DNA of 64,000 bases from Saturnia japonica (lineage: Eukaryota > Arthropoda > Insecta > Lepidoptera > Saturniidae). A program made the position numbers and the translations under genes. Under the pieces are notes generated by a model. The model saw only the letters and a list, made by a program, of their open reading frames with translations. It did not search any database and had not been told where the DNA came from. The stretch's first letter is position 1, and each line of letters starts with the position of its first letter. Where the stretch lies: positions 10,558,001-10,622,000 of the forward strand of contig CM065306.1 of assembly GCA_033032175.1 (NCBI GenBank), read 5' to 3'. Shown in pieces: positions 29,401 to 40,573 of the stretch.

Positions 29401-32135
29401 GTGAAGAAACTAGACAGACAGATAGTGTAACTAGGTGTGGTGAGATAGCGAAGTGTTATATGTATCTTAAAATTTACCATTATATGTGCGTACAAAACAC
29501 TGTTCATTGTCAGATGTACATGTAGATGTTAATTTACTTTATTTTCGTTAAAAAAACTACGACAAAAGGTTCTCAAACTTAACTAATTTGACAACTGCTG
29601 CGCTTTTAGCACCACAAACGTGATTACAGCGATAGAGATAGAAAATCCATAGCCCTTTCTCTTTTGCTCTTTATATTTTTTGTATGTTGCTCTTTCAGTC
29701 TGTGTAGTCAAAGAGTAAAAACATTCCAAACTCTTTTACTTGTTCCCTCTACGTTATTAACATAGGTACTATAATTGTATATTGATATGTTTTGTGATTA
29801 ATTTGTAATGTGAAAGAAGTTTTTAAGTTCATCTCTTAATATAAATTCCAATAAATAATATGTTAATTCCAATATATTATATGTTATTTTTTTTAATCCT
29901 ATTATACTTATTAAACTATCGCGTTTTTTAGACATTATAAAAATCATAGTTCTCAAAACAAAGATTCTAGAAAGGAAGAAAATGAAAGACTTGTAAAAAA
30001 ACACGTAATATAAGTTCGAACATTTTATACGAATTATTATTTTATGTGAATTTTTCTTTAACTAATTTCTAGTTATTTCTATAAATTGCTAAATTGTCAC
30101 AATTTTTCCTTCAAATTGCCACTTACCTACATTATAAATACTTTATTTGAAGTAACATATTTATGACGTGCAAAAATAGTAAAAAATATAAATAACGTAA
30201 TTATTTTTGTGATATATTCTAGTGTTAACTAATTATGCGCCCTAAGATGATCACAAGCGAAGCCTAAAATGGACACTCAAGTGCAGTTGACGAAAACGTA
30301 GAACACATCGATAGATGCTTGATCATAAATATATTAATCTTTTATGGTTTCATTACTAAAGCTCTCAATGTGAAATCCGAACGTCGTTCATCGACTCGAT
30401 AGGCGCGGCGCTCTTTCACAGAACCATCATGGTTTTACATTATTTTTGATTTTTCATAATATTCTTTAATTGGATTCTCTCCGCTGACATTTATTACAAT
30501 AATATAATGATGATCGATTAATACACAATAATATAAAATTACGATAAGAATGCCGAGACAGTTTAAAGTGACATCAGAAACAAGAACTCACATAGGTTCA
30601 TTTTTGTTGACATTTTTCTTAATTTGTGAACACATTCAGAGTTTTAATTGTTTTGTGAATTTTATCTTGTTAAGATAAGTGGATTCATTTATTTCGAGAA
30701 CCTGGTGAGCTGAGTAGCACCGCGGCGTGTGGCGGCGTGGCATGAGAACGAGTTACGCAACTCGTGTGTCGCCGCGTGAAGTGTGAAGTTCAATGTCACT
30801 CACACATCTACAAGTTCGGCATTGATAGACGCGTATGTGTGAGTGAGGTTATATCTGAATAATAGCAGCCAACCCGTTACTCGCCTCTATCAGCATTTCC
30901 CGGAATAATTCGCGAAAATGCGATTTTGCTCAGCGTTGAGCAACGTCGATACAATTTTGCGCAAGGTCATGGTAATGTCAACTTGCTATGAAAATTTATT
31001 TTCATTCATTATTGATTATTTCCATGATAATTGGACTATTGCTTTGTGTATAATTTGTGGATGCATGCTATTTTTTCACTTCTATTTAAATTGAGACCTT
31101 ACGATAAGTATTGTTTGATTCTAGTGTGATTGGGAGCATCGAGTTGTGTTGTTTTTATAATTTTGTTTCGATTTTTACTTGTAATACCTTAATGGAGCCA
31201 GACTATCAACGATCGTGGACTAATCTATAGTAACGTAAGGTGGTAAGATTAAGTAATTAAATTACTGATACCTAAGGTAATTTGTCCTTCAGAGTTGCTA
31301 AGTCACAAAGGAGTTACCAGTGGTATTACTGTTGTAGATTTCGTATTTCCCATCGGTTTGTACTTTGAAAGTTTCTAACCTATGATGACGTTATAGTATG
31401 GATCGTCTCAAACGCTGAACTCATGTTATGGGGCTTTGAGAGTACGTCGTGACGTCCTGAGCGGTTTAACAGTATTTCGTTGAATAATGAGTCAGTTTTA
31501 AAAAGAACCTTGATACACATCTGCTTAATATATACAATTAAAGAATGATGCAACTGTAATTGGAATTTAAGCTGGAATCATATCGGGTGCGTACAATTTT
31601 TAGGAAACTATATTTTTAAATTTATTAATCACTGGCTTGTACCGACGGTTATAGATACTTGTAATTTCCATACCATATACGTATTATTTCTGTCATGAAA
31701 TAAAAAAATATACCTATTAATACTTGACCAAAAACCAAATATGATAAGTTATTAAAGTATAAAAATAGACTGTCCAAATAAAATAGGACAGTCTAACGAC
31801 CCTGATATACTAACTACAAAAACTTCTACGTATATTATTATTCAATTAAATTATTTTAAATACTTATATAATTAGAATGTCTTTAAATAGGAAAAATTTA
31901 GAACCAAGATAACCGTGGTTGCCTCTTTTTCTCGGTAATGTTTTTACCTTTTTCATTTAAATAAAAAACTCGGCTATATGTCCTACGTCTCAGGTCAACA
32001 AGCTCAACAAAAATCTTTTTTATGTGCCTACACTTAAATATAACAGAGGTGCATACATTTTATTAAAAAAATAACACTTATATTTTGTCACATTACTGAT
32101 GAAATAAAAACAATCTACTTTATTATTTTAATGTA
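29401..32135. other. Non-coding stretch
   Basis: Mostly AT-rich. At 30690-30860 a GC-richer patch carries a short inverted repeat (tcactcacacat / atgtgtgagtga, about 30795-30845). No gene recognised. Confidence 0.4.
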
Positions 32136-33408
32136 TTAGGTCGGGGAAAAAGTGTTTTCGGATAACGTAGGTATAAACTTGTTATAACATTTCTTTGGCT
32201 GTACTATTTGTGTCTGACTGGTTTTGGTAACATTGAAAATAATAAAGTCGTTTCCTGCTATTTTTCATTTGTTTTTCTTTCCATAAAAATGAGTGAATGT
32301 AATGAAGGAATTCGATACATTTTAAAATATTATTACAAAAAAGGCAAAAATGCAACTCAAGCAGTGAAAAAAAATTTATGATGTTTATGGACCCAATGTA
32401 GTGTCAGTAAGAGTAGCACAAAGTTGGTTCCAACGTTTTCAGTCCGGAAATTTTGATTTTAAAGATGCTACTCGCTCTGGACGCCCTTTTACGAATAAAA
32501 TGGACGCCATGTTTGAAAAAGTGGAGCAAAATCGGCATATCAGTACTTACGATGTAGCTGAAGAACTGGAAATTTACCACAAAACAATTTTAACCCATTT
32601 GAAGAAAGCTGGCTATACCAAAAAGCTCGATATTTGGGTGCCACACGAGCTCACTGAAAGAAACCTAATGAACCTTGTACTCATTTGTGATTCATTATTG
32701 AGACGTAATGAAACCAAGCCGTTTTTGAAGAGATTGATAACTGGGAATGAAAAGTGGGTCACGTACGTCAAGAACGTTCGAAAAAGGTCGTAGTCTAAGG
32801 TCGGCCAGGCTTCACAGACTGTGGCTAAACCTGGGATAACTCGAAATAAGGTGATGCGGTGTGTATGGTGGGACTGGAAGGGCATTGTTCATTATGAGCT
32901 TTTACCGCCCGGCAAAACCATCTATTCTATTTCTACTGCCAACAACTGATGAGATTAAAGGAAGCAGTTGAGAGAAAGCGGCCGGAATTGATCAACAGGA
33001 AGGGTGTGGTCTTTTATCAGGATAACGCTAGACCACACACATCTTTAGCCACTCAGCAAAAATTAAGAGAGTTTGGCTGGGAGGTGTTAGTGCATCCATC
33101 ACATAGCCCTGACCTTGCACCTTCAGATTTTCACCTGTTTCGGTCTCTTCAAAATTCTTTAGGTTCTGTAAGGTTAATATCAAAAGAGGACTGCCAAAAC
33201 TATTTGTCGCGATTTATTTGATCAGAAGTCCGAATGTTTCTACAGCAACTGGATCATATCTCTACCTACAAAATGGCAGAAAGTCATCGAACAAAACGGC
33301 ATATATATAATAATAAATATAAACTGTAATAAATGTAAATAAACTTTGAAAAAAAAAATGTCTTGAGTTTTCATATAAAAATGCGAAGATACTTTTTCCC
33401 CGACCTTT
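32136..33408 (+). mobile_element. Mariner (DD34D) transposon
   Basis: Inverted ends at about 32138-32160 ('aggtcggggaaaaagtgttt') and 33385-33406 (outward 'aggtcggggaaaaagtatct'), flanked by TA. Length about 1.27 kb, normal for mariners. It encodes a decayed transposase. Confidence 0.88.
32289..33329 (+). pseudogene. Mariner transposase pseudogene
   Basis: ATG at 32289 (MSECNEGIRYILKYYYKKGKN). Frame changes near 32370, near 32790 and again near 32940 split it into pieces. Recognisable parts: the helix-turn-helix (VRVAQSWFQRFQSGNFDF with DATRSGRP), the first catalytic region ITGNEKWVTYV where the expected D is N in this copy, FYQDNARPHTS with the second D, and SPDLAPSDFHLFRSL with the third D 34 residues on. 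The likely stop is TAA at 33327-33329. Of the SETMAR/Mos1 superfamily; inactive. Confidence 0.85.
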
Positions 33409-34180
33409 TATAATAATTCAAAATTCTTTTGGCGCTTTGCCTGTGGTGGATTTCCCACACTTATATTTCATTCCCTGTATAATATATAAAAATGTAAAAT
33501 ATCTAAACTGTCTCTTGTATTACGTAGTGCAACCAAATTACTGATATAAATAGCAGATTCGAAATATTGAATTATTGTTTAAGTTTAATAAAATAACCAA
33601 TCAAAATGAATTCATGTTCATCATACGAAATTCCATCCTTTGTAGGAATCGAACTGGCGATCTTTCAACTCGACAGTAATATTACTAGCTCTATAAAGTA
33701 TGTCATAAGAAGTCTAAAGAAAGATGCAGCCATGAATTTTATTAATTTGTGTTAATTTATTAACATCGTAAACAAAAGTTCCAATGTCTTTTTTATTTGC
33801 ACTAAACAGTTTTTGAAAACTGTTGCTAACAGATATTATAGTACGTGGATTTTAGATGTCCTCAGATAACCGGTTGTGATTATACTATCATGTAGTCCGT
33901 TAGCTCATTACTAAATACCATAAATTCAATAACTATATCATCGTTTAATAGCATTTCTCAATAAATTTCTAGTTTATTAACAATACGATATATAAATCGA
34001 TTTAAAGTGTTTTTCTTAGAAGATTCCAATATGAACACTATGCGCATTGGTAAAAGCAAGTCGCAACCCTTTCCGCAGCTAAATTAATCATATCAACCAT
34101 AAATAGGAAAGTAGTATAAAAATAAGATTTATTAAAATTCCATTATAAAAACGTCACTTGCTTTTGTAGTACAACTGAAT
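33409..34180. other. AT-rich non-coding stretch
   Basis: Nothing recognised. Confidence 0.4.
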
Positions 34181-34340
34181 AACTAGATATAATAAATATA
34201 AATAAATTTGTTTTTCTTTCGCCATAGAAAAAACAGTCTTTGTCTTTAAAATAACCGAGAGCAGGGGCAGCACGATTCGTGCGTGTGCCCGATCGACAGC
34301 ATGCTGTAGTCCACGCTAGCTCAGGCGCGTGCCCAGCTAG
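34181..34340 (+). mobile_element. Helitron-like 3' fragment
   Basis: 'accgagagcaggggcagcacg', 'gcatgctgtagtccacgc' and the end 'gcgtgcccagctag|t' at 34340 match the 3' parts at 54190-54277 and 6720-6818. Confidence 0.55.
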
Positions 34341-34587
34341 TTTATAATATAAAGTATCAATGGTTTCATGTTAGTAATAGCTGGACGAATATTTGCGGTG
34401 TAGATAAAACATACTTCAATAATAAACAAGTTCGTTTAATAATATTTTCTAGAGTACATTTAAATAAAAATTTGAAGGCTATTTTGGTTGGTCTAACCAC
34501 TGACTCAGACATGGGTATTCATTCCTACGACGCACTTGTGGTTTTGTAATTTCCCTAAATGACATAATAACCTAAACAATATCTAAA

Positions 34588-35327
34588 TCCATACTAATAT
34601 ATAAATGCAAAAGTAACTCTGTCTGTCTGTTACGTTTCACGCCTAAACCGCTGAACCAATTTTTATGAATTTTGGTAAGAGATAGATTGGACCTTGGGAA
34701 AGGACATAGGGTACTTTTTGTAGAGAAAATAAAACTTTAAGGGTAAAAAAAATAGGAGATGAAAGTATTTACGAGGGAAATATCATCTTCCATGACAACC
34801 AGTTTGTTGATTTGAAATAACAGTGTTGTCAATGTTGATTTATTGACAGTGTTACACTTAATTAGAAATGTATTGTATTTCTAATAATTACCTATTAAAT
34901 GTTAGCCCAGTATTCTTTTTAAGATTGGCTGAAGTGTTTTTAAACTGTTTAACTACGCAGTACGGCTTATTGACTGTTTTATTTTATGACGCTGTCAAAC
35001 CGTTGCTCGCGGGAGCTTATACATTCTAAGCGATATACATATTGTTTTTTTTTTTTTTTTAGTTTAGGGAGGGTAATAATTTTGTAGATGAGAAACATAC
35101 ATCATACTATAATTGAGAGGCTATAAGAATTGTTAATAATGCATTAGAAATTGTACACTAGAATAATGGTTTGCAACTGATTTTGATGAAAATTGTACAC
35201 GGGAAATACATGCCACTCCTCAATTGATACGGCATATGAATTATCAACAATATGAGGAAAAAATAAAGGGATTTAAATAATTATTGCGTAGTAACAAACG
35301 CGTGCGGAGCCGCGGGCACACAGCTAG
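34588..35327 (+). mobile_element. Complete non-autonomous Helitron
   Basis: Begins A|TCCATACTAATATATAAATG at 34588 and ends GCGGAGCCGCGGGCACACAGCTAG|T at 35327, with a GC-rich short palindrome just before the end. Both junctions obey the A|T insertion rule. 740 bp, no protein. This is the best reference copy in the window for the family at 8547, 21000 and 43755. Confidence 0.8.
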
Positions 35328-35403
35328 TAATAATATACAATTGAAATAAATAAAAACTACAACTAACTTTTGTTAACGAAATTGGTGAACGCACTTGTAT
35401 AGT

Positions 35404-35938
35404 CTACAGAAGGTGATTTTAGTTAACGCTTTCCCTCCGCAGGGGACGGGCGGTTAACTTCGTTCTCACACACCCGCCATGTCCACCTTCTCTTGCGGCA
35501 ACTCAAGCTTAGGTTTGTTCCTTCGGTGTGGGACCCTTGAGGCTTGCAGCCGCTCGCGTGATACAAATGAAACTGTACTTGCAATCACTACCAACAACTG
35601 TTGGTAGCAACAGATACCATTACACTGCATCCCACACTCGTGCACGCCACACACACAGGTACATAATATGATCTGTAAGGGACCTTTTTTCTTTTTTGAA
35701 AATTGACAGATGAATAAATACATATTATACACATGCTTCTTCCAGCCAGTTCGCAACTTAATTGCAACTACGACAACAGCTCAAACCGAGGTACGGTCAC
35801 TTTGTCACGCTTATGCATGTTGCCCCACTTTCGCAGGTGAGTGCATTTAGTGCTCGTCCCTAAACCACGGTGAAGCTGTAAAAGCCGTTAGAGGCTCCAG
35901 CTCTTCTAAAGCTAACAATATAGTCGGACAAGAAAAAT
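35404..35938 (+). mobile_element. Jockey-like LINE 3' fragment
   Basis: Plus-oriented copy of the region that is reversed at 9411-10030: the end of ORF2 ('gggacgggcggttaacttcg'), the GT-rich section, then 'acggtgaagctgtaaaagccg' and a short A tail after 'tagtcggacaagaaaaa'. Diverged, no coding capacity. Confidence 0.75.
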
Positions 35939-36099
35939 ATCAAGACGCGAACTATACAATAAATCTCGCGACAAGCTTTTATATCATATAAATTGTCTAA
36001 TGTAATAAATTGATGTGATTGATTTAATTTAAAGTTTAAAATGTTTTTTACTATTAATTTTTGTTTCTTTGTTTGTTTGAACTACCGGTCCGATTTGTT

Positions 36100-36324
36100 T
36101 TTTTTTTACTTTTTATAACCTATTTATTAAAGCAGGTCATATGCTATAAAACTTTACGCTACGACACTAAAGAGCGGAGCAGTAATCATGAATGTCAAGC
36201 AATCTGGCAAGCAGTGCAAGCTGTAAGCAATTGCGGATTGTGATAGTACGGATGCGTTAATGGTGGCGCAGTGGATAATTGCTCGAATAAATATAAAAAG
36301 GGTGAAACCTTGGGGTACAGCTAG
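36100..36324 (+). mobile_element. Helitron-like 3' part
   Basis: 'tacgacactaaagagcggagcag' and the end 'ggtgaaaccttggggtacagctag|t' at 36324 match, inverted, the 3' parts at 13526 and 48012. The LTR retrotransposon begins 13 bp beyond its end. Confidence 0.6.
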
Positions 36325-36337
36325 TGTCATATATATA

Positions 36338-36546
36338 TGTGGGATGTGTGTCAAAAGTGCTCAGAATAAAGATCCTGTAATTCTTTAAATCTTCTTTTAT
36401 TTAATATTTATAAATTATAATCGAAATCGTAAAAACACATAATCATTGTTCAACCAACTTGACAGATCTCTTTTGTTGCCAGGAAAAAATTAAAAATTCC
36501 TATATTACTCAAATGTTGCTGTGTTAGAATGTTCTATTCTCCCACA
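36338..36546 (-). repeat. 3' LTR of the gypsy element
   Basis: 209 bp, the left LTR on the plus strand. The stop codon of the integrase frame lies inside it (36534-36536). It contains AATAAA-like words on both strands. Confidence 0.92.
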
Positions 36547-37379
36547 CGGCCATCCTGCTCCTCGTCCGACCCGGGCGAGCTTGAGTCATCATCCAGGCAC
36601 CACATCTTCATCATGTCACTGCTAGTAGTTGTCTGCAAAGGACCCTCTCCACTTAGCTTGCTGACAGTGTACCGGTCATTCTTATTAACTTTTGTTACTT
36701 CATAAGGGCCTAAAAATCTTGAGCCAATCTTAGTTCTTACAAATTGTGTGTTCTGAATAGCTACTATGTCTCCCAACTTATAAGAAGTTCCAACTTTTCT
36801 GTGTTTGTTATAATTTCTTTTGTTCTCTTCTTGTACCTTGGCTATTTGCTCCTTAGCGCTAGATCTCAAAGATTTTCTTTGACTGTCAAAGTATTCAATT
36901 GATTCCTCTCTCAAAATTTCTTGCATCTGGATATCTTCTGTATCATGAAGTTGTACACCAGTCAACAGTTGAAACGGTGAAGTTCCAATACTTCTATGAT
37001 ATGTACCGTTAATACATCTTTGTACCTTGGAAACATGTTTGTACCACTGGGCAGAATTATGTACAGTGAGTTTAGCCAGTAAGTTAATAATAATTTGGTG
37101 TATACGTTCCACTTGCCCATTGGCTCTAGGTTGGCCAGTCGTTATAACGTGATGTATAATATTTTCTTCTTCACAGTACTTTTTAAAATTTTCTGATGTG
37201 AATGCTGTTCCTCTGTCTGATATTATTACTTTAGGAGAGCCAAATATAGCCTGCTGTTGCTGTAGCTTCTGTAGAACTTCTTCAGTCGTTAGTGTCTTCG
37301 TCGGATAGGTCCAGGTAAATTTGGTAAATGCATCAACAATAGTAAGTATATACTTGTAACTTTTAGCAGTAGACGTCAT
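36534..37379 (-). CDS. Integrase core and C-terminal part (gypsy pol, downstream frame)
   Basis: 281 codons. MTSTAKSYKYILTIVDAFTK is the start of the rve integrase core. The second catalytic Asp is in VIISDRGTAFTS (about residue 55) and the Glu in GQVERIHQ (about 90), roughly 35 residues apart. A C-terminal barrel-like region (YKLGDIVAIQNTQF...GSRFLGPYEV) follows, and an acidic tail ends 13 bp inside the 3' LTR. The first catalytic Asp lies in the upstream frame, so this frame starts within the domain. The two frames overlap by four bases. No chromodomain is evident. Confidence 0.88.
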   Translation of the reverse strand: MTSTAKSYKYILTIVDAFTKFTWTYPTKTLTTEEVLQKLQQQQAIFGSPKVIISDRGTAFTSENFKKYCEEENIIHHVITTGQPRANGQVERIHQIIINLLAKLTVHNSAQWYKHVSKVQRCINGTYHRSIGTSPFQLLTGVQLHDTEDIQMQEILREESIEYFDSQRKSLRSSAKEQIAKVQEENKRNYNKHRKVGTSYKLGDIVAIQNTQFVRTKIGSRFLGPYEVTKVNKNDRYTVSKLSGEGPLQTTTSSDMMKMWCLDDDSSSPGSDEEQDGRVGE

Positions 37380-39571
37380 AGGCCCACATGGTCAATATGG
37401 TAAGTCTCTAGTGGTCTGTCTCCTTTATTTAATGGGTGTAAAAATCCTTCTTTCTTGCCAGTCTTTCTTGACACCAGTATGCATTTTATACAGTTGTTAA
37501 TATGAGCTTTTATCTTTTCATGTAGATTCTCTATGTAAAATTCTCTTAGAATTAGATGCTCTGTTTTCTTAGCTCCAAAATGACCATTATCATGATTTCT
37601 TCTTATTATTTCACTCTGCATCTTCTTTGGTACTACAATAAGAGATTTATCACCAATTTCTTTATATAAAATATTGTTCATCATACTATAGTTTTCATAT
37701 GGTTCTGTTTCTAATATTTTGATAATTAATTTTAAACGTTCATCTTCTTTCTGTGCCTTTTGTAATTTTGTAGTAATTTCTGTGATCATTAGCACTGGGT
37801 GGCGGCTGAGAGCGTCTGCGTGCTTCATTGATGAACCTGGTCTATGTTCAATTGTGTAATCATACTCTTCAAGGAAGAGTGCCCACCGGCCTACTCTGGG
37901 TGGTAAGTCCTTCTTTTTAAGTGTTAATGTTAGAGCTGAACAGTCAGTTAAAATCTTAAATTTTATTCCTAGGAGATAAACTCTAAACTTCTTTAGTGCT
38001 TCTACAATAGCTAATATTTCTAGAAAGTAACTGCCATATTTTCTTTCAGAGTCTGAAGTCTTTCTACTCATGTAGTAGACAGGATGCAATTTATCATCTG
38101 AATTGTTCTTCTGCATTAAGACTGCTCCATAGCCATCAATGCTTGCATCAGTATGCACCTCTGTCTCGGCGTCCGGATTGTATATTTGTAGAACAGGTTG
38201 ACTACATAATTTTTCCTTCAATGTTTCAAATGAGTTGTAACAGTCCTGATCAAAATTAAATTCTTTATCTTTCCTTAGTAAATTAGTTAAGGGTCTTGCT
38301 ATTAGAGAGTAGTTCTCAATAAACTTTCTGAAGTATCCTGATAATCCGAGGAAGGATTGAACTTCTTTTACTGTCTTTGGAACTCTAAAATTGGTTACGG
38401 CTTTAATTTTCACTTCTGAGGGTCTGACTTCATTATTCCCAATATGGTAGCCTAAATACTCAACTTCTTTCTTCAAAAATTGACATTTTTTCCAGTTTAT
38501 TTGTAGTCCATATTCTTCAGCTCGCTTCATTACAATTTTTAATTTCTGTAGCCCTTCTTCTGTTTTACTTGGAATATTGACATCATCAAGAAATGTTAAT
38601 ATTGTTCTATCTAAAATCAGGTCTCTGAAGATCCAGTATACATAGTGCTGGAATACTGAGGGAGCGGTAGATAATCCAAATGGCATTTTACAAAATTCAT
38701 ATTGTCCCCTCGGTGTCACAAATGATGTGTACTTTCTACTTTCTTCTTTAACATTTACATGATTAAATCCATTCTTCATATCAAGTGTTGTGAAGTATTT
38801 AGCACCTTGTAGTTGATCTATTTGGTCTTCTATCAGTGGAAGGGGAAATCTATCTTTAATAATATTTTTGTTTACTTTTCGATAATCTATACATAAGCGA
38901 TATGAGCCATCTTTCTTTCTGGCTAACACAACTGGACTTGCAAAATCTGAACAACTTGGTCTTATTATTTCATCTCTTAGCCATTCTTCAATTTGGTGAT
39001 CAATTACATTCATCTCAGCAGGAGCAACACGTCTTGGATTTTGAAAAACCGGCATTTCATCTGACATAATTATATTCATCTCAACGGGACACTTCTTCTT
39101 AAAAGTTGGTATAAAATCATCTATCATCTTCTTAATAGTGTTTGTGTATTTAGTACTTCCAATATCATAATCATTTTCTTTATATTCCACAGGTACACAT
39201 ATAGTTGTTATTGGAGAAACTTGGATTTCATCTTTTGTAATATTCAGGTTCACATGCGCCAGTATGTGTCTTCCTAACAGAACTTCTATTGGTATATCAT
39301 TATTATTCACAATATGGAATTGAGCTGGAAAACTGTAGCCTTGAATCTTAATAAAAGTTGTAAAAGTACCTGTAGTCTCTATTCCTTTATTTCCTAGTCC
39401 AGTCAACTTTATTGTATTACTCCCATCATATTCAGTTATCTGTAGTTCTTGAAACTGCTTGTTTGTTATTAAATTAACATCACTCCCAGTGTCAATCATA
39501 GCTTTTATAATTTTATTACCAATAGTGATGTCACTGTAACACATGTTATTATTAAGACCTTTTACAGCCAT
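37376..39571 (-). CDS. Pol: protease, reverse transcriptase, RNase H, integrase N-terminus
   Basis: 731 codons in the gag frame. Approximate residues: aspartic protease with IDTGSD at 26-31; reverse transcriptase 200-375 with TLDMKNGF and the FLDD active-site box near 328-331; RNase H 470-590 with the acidic residues in HTDAS, FLEILA and LTDCS; the integrase HHCC zinc site NHDNGHFG...CIKC near 659-697; and the first integrase Asp in YHIDHVG at the very end. It then leaves frame within the integrase core. Apart from this and the TAG upstream the frame is clean, unlike most elements here. Confidence 0.9.
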   Translation of the reverse strand: MAVKGLNNNMCYSDITIGNKIIKAMIDTGSDVNLITNKQFQELQITEYDGSNTIKLTGLGNKGIETTGTFTTFIKIQGYSFPAQFHIVNNNDIPIEVLLGRHILAHVNLNITKDEIQVSPITTICVPVEYKENDYDIGSTKYTNTIKKMIDDFIPTFKKKCPVEMNIIMSDEMPVFQNPRRVAPAEMNVIDHQIEEWLRDEIIRPSCSDFASPVVLARKKDGSYRLCIDYRKVNKNIIKDRFPLPLIEDQIDQLQGAKYFTTLDMKNGFNHVNVKEESRKYTSFVTPRGQYEFCKMPFGLSTAPSVFQHYVYWIFRDLILDRTILTFLDDVNIPSKTEEGLQKLKIVMKRAEEYGLQINWKKCQFLKKEVEYLGYHIGNNEVRPSEVKIKAVTNFRVPKTVKEVQSFLGLSGYFRKFIENYSLIARPLTNLLRKDKEFNFDQDCYNSFETLKEKLCSQPVLQIYNPDAETEVHTDASIDGYGAVLMQKNNSDDKLHPVYYMSRKTSDSERKYGSYFLEILAIVEALKKFRVYLLGIKFKILTDCSALTLTLKKKDLPPRVGRWALFLEEYDYTIEHRPGSSMKHADALSRHPVLMITEITTKLQKAQKEDERLKLIIKILETEPYENYSMMNNILYKEIGDKSLIVVPKKMQSEIIRRNHDNGHFGAKKTEHLILREFYIENLHEKIKAHINNCIKCILVSRKTGKKEGFLHPLNKGDRPLETYHIDHVGL

Positions 39572-39604
39572 GTTTGTATTATGATGAGGTATATTAGTGC
39601 ACTT

Positions 39605-40342
39605 CTATGAAATATGTCCAAATTCATTACACTTGAAACACTTAGTTCCTTTCTCTTGATGTTTGCAATCAGGCAATAGATGGTCGGTTTCACCACAGTT
39701 GTAGCATCGTTTCTTCGGTATCTGTCTACGGTCTTTAAATGAATTAGGTAAAGACATAGGCTTAGGTATGTACTGTGTTTTAAATGAAGACTTATTCTTA
39801 ATTTCGGCATACAATTCTATTTTTTTCTTGAAATCTTTGATGTTAGCAGCCCCATACAACATTGCTTTGTTTAATTCTATATCTCTAATACCGTCAATAA
39901 CGTATTCCATTAAAGCAGCATCTTCTACTGTACTATTCATAGCCAATTCCTTCATGTGCAAAAAATATTGTTGGCATGTTTCACTGTTTCTCATCTTACG
40001 TGCCGCTAGCTTTTTATGAACAGCAGCAATATTTAACGTTCGTTGAAATTCTTCTTTAAGGGCATTTTTCAAATTACTCCAAGTTTTTATGTCACGTAAA
40101 GATCTTAGGAATAATTTTGCAGTACCGACGAGAAGACGTTTTGCATAAATTAATTGTTCTATATCACACCACTGCATTAAAAGGCCTGTTTCTTCGATAT
40201 CACATATCCAGGATTCGATCCGATAAGTATCGTCTCCACTAAACGGTGTCATTGATTTTTCCAGATCGTTAAACGAGATACGTGGCGGTATTACAGTTGA
40301 TAATTGAGCATTTTCTTCTTCTATGATTTTTTTAGGCGGCAT
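39605..40342 (-). CDS. Gag with zinc knuckles (gypsy-type)
   Basis: 245 codons from ATG 40342. The capsid-like region has a retrotransposon gag pattern (WICDIEETGLLMQWCD, LFLRSLRDIKTWSNLKNALK, EFQRTLNIA). The C-terminal nucleocapsid has one full CCHC knuckle (CYNCGETDHLLPDC). The second knuckle starts CFKCNEFGHIS and is cut by a TAG stop (39605-39607). The next codons stay in frame, supply the missing K-C and run into pol with no other stop. Gag and pol are therefore one frame split by a single amber codon. Confidence 0.9.
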   Translation of the reverse strand: MPPKKIIEEENAQLSTVIPPRISFNDLEKSMTPFSGDDTYRIESWICDIEETGLLMQWCDIEQLIYAKRLLVGTAKLFLRSLRDIKTWSNLKNALKEEFQRTLNIAAVHKKLAARKMRNSETCQQYFLHMKELAMNSTVEDAALMEYVIDGIRDIELNKAMLYGAANIKDFKKKIELYAEIKNKSSFKTQYIPKPMSLPNSFKDRRQIPKKRCYNCGETDHLLPDCKHQEKGTKCFKCNEFGHIS

Positions 40343-40552
40343 TTTCGGTGTTTACTCTCTTACTATCACTAAACAGGTAAATCTTTCTCATAAAATGGAA
40401 AACACTTTCAACTTCTTTCGTAGTTAGTTATACTTCGTTGTTATTTTTCTTGTTCTGCGAGAAAGTTCTTCCGAATCCGACTTGTCGGTAGGTAAGTCAT
40501 GAATTTGTAATCTTCGTTCGTAATGCTTCTTCAAACTTCACACTTTTTCACC

Positions 40553-40570
40553 ATCCCGGACGAGCCCCCA
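40553..40570 (-). other. Primer binding site, tRNA-Pro type
   Basis: The plus strand reads ATCCCGGACGAGCCCCCA, the usual 3' end of tRNA-Pro before CCA ends. The minus-strand element therefore carries its full 18-nt complement, three bases after the 5' LTR. Confidence 0.88.
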
Positions 40571-40573
40571 AAT

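Noticed and set aside
30790..30850. Possible microRNA hairpin (tcactcacacat / atgtgtgagtga)
   Set aside because: Only 12 paired bases with a 26-nt loop; too short for a pre-miRNA.
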